Assembly: GCA_002083365.1 (NCBI GenBank)
Contig: LVWS01000032.1
Location: 62,001-126,000, forward strand
DNA length: 64,000 nucleotides
Origin: Nitrospira sp. SG-bin1
GTDB lineage: Bacteria > Nitrospirota > Nitrospiria > Nitrospirales > Nitrospiraceae
Direction of reading: 5' to 3'
The position numbers and the translations under genes were made by a program. The notes under the pieces are model-generated. The model had not been told where the DNA came from. It ran no database searches and saw only the letters and a list, made by a program, of their open reading frames with translations. Shown piece by piece: positions 61,536 to 64,000 of this stretch (position 1 is its first letter; each line of letters starts with the position of its first letter).

Positions 61536-62486
61536 ATGAAACCGATCACACCGGATACGGAACTGTCTTTATCTTTTGAGAACCAGCGGGCGATTGTGTC
61601 TCCCGGGGGTGCCTCATTACGCCGGTATCTGTTCATTGATACGGACGGACAGGAAGTCGATGTCGTTTGGGGCTACTCGGAGGGCAGCGGGAAGCGCGGC
61701 GGACAAGGCGACGTGCTCATCCCGTTCCCCGGCCGCATCACCAATGGACGCTATACATTCGAGGGACAATCGCTGCAGCTCGAATGCAACGATAAGGAAG
61801 GTCCGAACGCTATTCATGGGTTCGTCCGCGGCCTCCCCTGGCACGTGCGGGACGTTCGCCCCGACAGGGTGACGTTTGAAATTCTTCTTGATGCCGAGAC
61901 GTATGCTGAGCGAGGCTATCCCTTTTCACTCGCTGTAGGAGTGAGATATGACCTCGGTGCCTCCGGACTCACCTGCACATTCACCGTGAAAAACGTAGGG
62001 CAACAGGCCGCGCCGGTCGGAGTCGGATTTCATCCCTACTTCACCGTTGGAACGACTGTGATCGACGAGGCTGAGGTACAAATCCCAGGAGCCGCCTATG
62101 TGGAATTCAACGAGCGGCTTGTTCCCACAGGCAAGATTCTGAATGTAACCGGCACGCCGTGGGACTACCGACGATTTCGCGGAATCGGCCGTCAGCGCTT
62201 CAACCATTGTTATGTCCAGCTCGAACGTGACACACAGGGAATGGCCACGGCGTCCCTGCGTCATCCCGTAAGCGGTCGTGTAATCGACGTTACGATGGAC
62301 TCGGCGTTTTCCGCAGTGGTTGTCTATACCGGAGATGCCATTGTCGACGCGCCACGCGCTGCGCTTGCCGTCGAACCGATGACCTGCGCGAGTGATGCGT
62401 TCAATCACCCGGATTGGGGTCTGAAGCGACTCGTTCCCGGTGAGTCATTTTCCGGAACGTATCGGATACAACACTACGCTCTCTAG
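61536..62486 (+). CDS. Aldose 1-epimerase-family protein
   Basis: The 316-aa protein has the galactose-mutarotase-like beta-sandwich. Recognised features are SLRRYLFIDTDGQEVDVVWG, FPGRITNGRYTFEGQSLQL and NAIHGFVRGLPW with a catalytic His, then GVGFHPYFTVG with the second His, and AVEPMTCASDAFN with the catalytic Glu. It interconverts alpha and beta anomers of a hexose. Length is typical. No sugar operon flanks it, so the substrate remains open. Confidence 0.92.
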   Translation: MKPITPDTELSLSFENQRAIVSPGGASLRRYLFIDTDGQEVDVVWGYSEGSGKRGGQGDVLIPFPGRITNGRYTFEGQSLQLECNDKEGPNAIHGFVRGLPWHVRDVRPDRVTFEILLDAETYAERGYPFSLAVGVRYDLGASGLTCTFTVKNVGQQAAPVGVGFHPYFTVGTTVIDEAEVQIPGAAYVEFNERLVPTGKILNVTGTPWDYRRFRGIGRQRFNHCYVQLERDTQGMATASLRHPVSGRVIDVTMDSAFSAVVVYTGDAIVDAPRAALAVEPMTCASDAFNHPDWGLKRLVPGESFSGTYRIQHYAL

Positions 62487-62581
62487 GGGAATGTTTCATT
62501 CAGCGACTCTACGGGCAAGCGCTCTGATGCAATGTGGGGAGCGTTGGAATGGACAAAGAGACAATCGTAGAGGACTCGTAC

Positions 62582-62986
62582 TCAGGCAATCTTTCGAAGG
62601 TTGGAAGGCTTACCAGTAAGCAGATTACGGTAGAACTGCCATAACTTGAACTGCACCTCATCAAAGGATTCTCCTTGCACGGAAGAGTCAGGATAACCCT
62701 CCAGATAACCACGCCACTTGCCTTGATCTTGTGAGAGAATGTACTTTGGTGCGTTCCAGTCAGGTCTGGGTGCATTCAAGTCAGGAAGTCCTGCCTTAGG
62801 TCGTTCTATGTGGGGCATCTCTCGAGAGCTTTTGGTGGTATCACGGCTCACCTGTTGGACCTTGAACTGCAGCTCATCGAATGACGTCGCTTGTATTTCG
62901 CGATCCGGAGAACCGTCCGGATAGGCGCGCCATTTGCCTTGATCCTGCCAATACACCCAATTTGGTCGTTCCATGTTGGCGATCAT
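62582..62986 (-). CDS. Protein with two tandem HicB/DUF1902-like units
   Basis: The 134-aa protein is built from two copies of a ~38-residue unit: YWQDQGKWRAYPDGSPDREI with TSFDELQFKVQQ, and LSQDQGKWRGYLEGYPDSSV with ESFDEVQFKLWQ. The K-W-R-G-Y-x-x-x-P-D...SFDEL pattern is that of partial HicB-like RNase-H-fold antitoxins. There is no DNA-binding domain at the C-terminus and no HicA-like toxin next to it. It could be a decoy, a regulator or an orphan antitoxin. The ATG at 62974 is an alternative start. Confidence 0.7.
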   Translation of the reverse strand: MIANMERPNWVYWQDQGKWRAYPDGSPDREIQATSFDELQFKVQQVSRDTTKSSREMPHIERPKAGLPDLNAPRPDWNAPKYILSQDQGKWRGYLEGYPDSSVQGESFDEVQFKLWQFYRNLLTGKPSNLRKIA

Positions 62987-63093
62987 AGCGAGGCTTCGAA
63001 AATCTGACCAGCAATTTCTGAATTCTTACCGGTTCAGAGATTCATGCTTCTTCCGTCGCGGACATGCCTTTTTAATATGGCGTCTTGACTGAC

Positions 63094-63987
63094 ATGATTT
63101 CCGATTGCTCTTCCCTGCAACCCCTGTCATTTCATCGTGTAGCGGCTAATCAACTCTCCTTTCATGTGGCAGCGGCCGGGTCGGGCACGAAGCTGGTACT
63201 CTGCCTGCATGGCTTTCCGGAATCCGCCGTGTCGTGGCGGCATCAAATTGATCCGCTGGCAAGGGCCGGGTATCGGGTCTGGGCTCCCGATCTTCGAGGA
63301 TATGGCGGTACGACGCAGCCGACGGGCATGGACGCCTACCACATTGAGGCTTTGATGGATGACGTCAGCGGTCTTCTCGATATCGCTCAGGTTCAAAGCG
63401 CCATTTTGATCGGCCACGACTGGGGCGGCATCATTGCGTGGTACTATGCGATGCGGCACACCGATCGCGTGAACGCCTTGGTGATTGTGAATGCACCCCA
63501 TCCGGCCTGCTTTGAACGAGAAATACGGCACTGGCGGCAATTACACCGTTCCTGGTACATGGGGTTTTTTCAAACTCCCTGGCTTCCGGAAGCGGCACTG
63601 TCAGCAGGGCATGGCTATGTGATCGGTGAAATCTTTCGACGCATGGCGGAGCGGATGCCGGATGATCTCGTTCAACTGTATCGACGACAAGCCTGCGAGC
63701 CGGGAGCGCTTACGGCTATGGTGAACTACTATCGAGCGGCCTTACGAGGCGGCGGAGCACTGCGTCAGCGAAGCTTGGGATATCCGGTTATCCCCGTTCC
63801 CACTCTGGTGATCTGGGGGCTGCGAGACCAAGCACTCGACAGTCGGAATCTGGATGGGTTGGATGATTTCGTCACTGATCTGACGGTAGTGTCGATTCCC
63901 GATGCCGGACATTTCGTGCATGAAGACCAGCCGAAACAGGTCACGCGTGATCTACTCATGTGGTTGCAGCATCACGAGCGGACCTGA
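63094..63987 (+). CDS. Alpha/beta hydrolase, epoxide-hydrolase-like
   Basis: The protein is 297 aa from the ATG at 63094 (a TTG at 63085 would add three residues). The oxyanion motif HGFPES is near residue 40, and the nucleophile elbow GHDWGG carries Asp, which points to epoxide hydrolase or haloalkane dehalogenase chemistry rather than a serine esterase. The catalytic His is in PDAGHFVHEDQP near the C-terminus. A helical cap includes RRQACEPGALTAMVNYYRAA. No export signal. The substrate is not known. Confidence 0.92.
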   Translation: MISDCSSLQPLSFHRVAANQLSFHVAAAGSGTKLVLCLHGFPESAVSWRHQIDPLARAGYRVWAPDLRGYGGTTQPTGMDAYHIEALMDDVSGLLDIAQVQSAILIGHDWGGIIAWYYAMRHTDRVNALVIVNAPHPACFEREIRHWRQLHRSWYMGFFQTPWLPEAALSAGHGYVIGEIFRRMAERMPDDLVQLYRRQACEPGALTAMVNYYRAALRGGGALRQRSLGYPVIPVPTLVIWGLRDQALDSRNLDGLDDFVTDLTVVSIPDAGHFVHEDQPKQVTRDLLMWLQHHERT

Positions 63988-64000
63988 TTCGTTGACCCAA

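Overview
The window looks like a chromosomal segment of a Gram-negative, LPS-bearing bacterium, most likely a Nitrospira or close relative (Nitrospirota). This assignment is an inference from gene content and moderate-to-high GC; no rRNA or nitrification marker is present to prove it. Genes for KDO and heptose synthesis show a diderm envelope, and many products carry signal peptides or lipoboxes.

Layout. 1-4.3 kb: a tRNA-Ser(GCT) followed by an AT-richer segment with a TPR membrane protein and two DUF4145 proteins. A 17-nt near-copy of the tRNA 3' end lies at 4317, as expected for an old tRNA-integrated island. 4.3-9.2 kb: a small ORF, then FKBP isomerase, MFS transporter, cyclophilin and a TsaC/Sua5-type protein. 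9.3-23.8 kb (minus strand): small membrane proteins, an SmbP-like protein, and two paralogous multicopper-oxidase-like proteins of 1581 and 1606 aa flanking a single-domain cupredoxin. 24-34.3 kb: a broken IS3 remnant, then a DyP peroxidase, an intracellular-looking subtilase and three unknown proteins, followed by two response-regulator-like proteins without the phosphoacceptor Asp.

34.4-42.8 kb: a tightly coupled eight-gene operon with a MutL-like ASKHA ATPase, a sandwich/KOW protein, a DUF6754 membrane protein, three more membrane proteins and a divergent MEMO-family protein. No glutamate mutase genes are present. I regard this as the best candidate for an undescribed system. 42.9-46.4 kb: lipoproteins, a ribbon-helix-helix protein and a TIR-like gene split by one in-frame amber codon. 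46.5-56.8 kb: core envelope and translation genes (plsY, pgsA, kdsD, kdsA, pyrG, kdsB, rfaE1, lepB, lepA). 57.4-64 kb: rhodaneses, a PilZ protein, pyrophosphatase, a cupin, an LSm-like exported protein, aldose epimerase and an alpha/beta hydrolase.

Cutting across the regions, several minus-strand intergenic spacers consist of imperfect palindromes built from a 6-7 nt unit (for example AGGTTR), which often supply the stop codon of the upstream gene.
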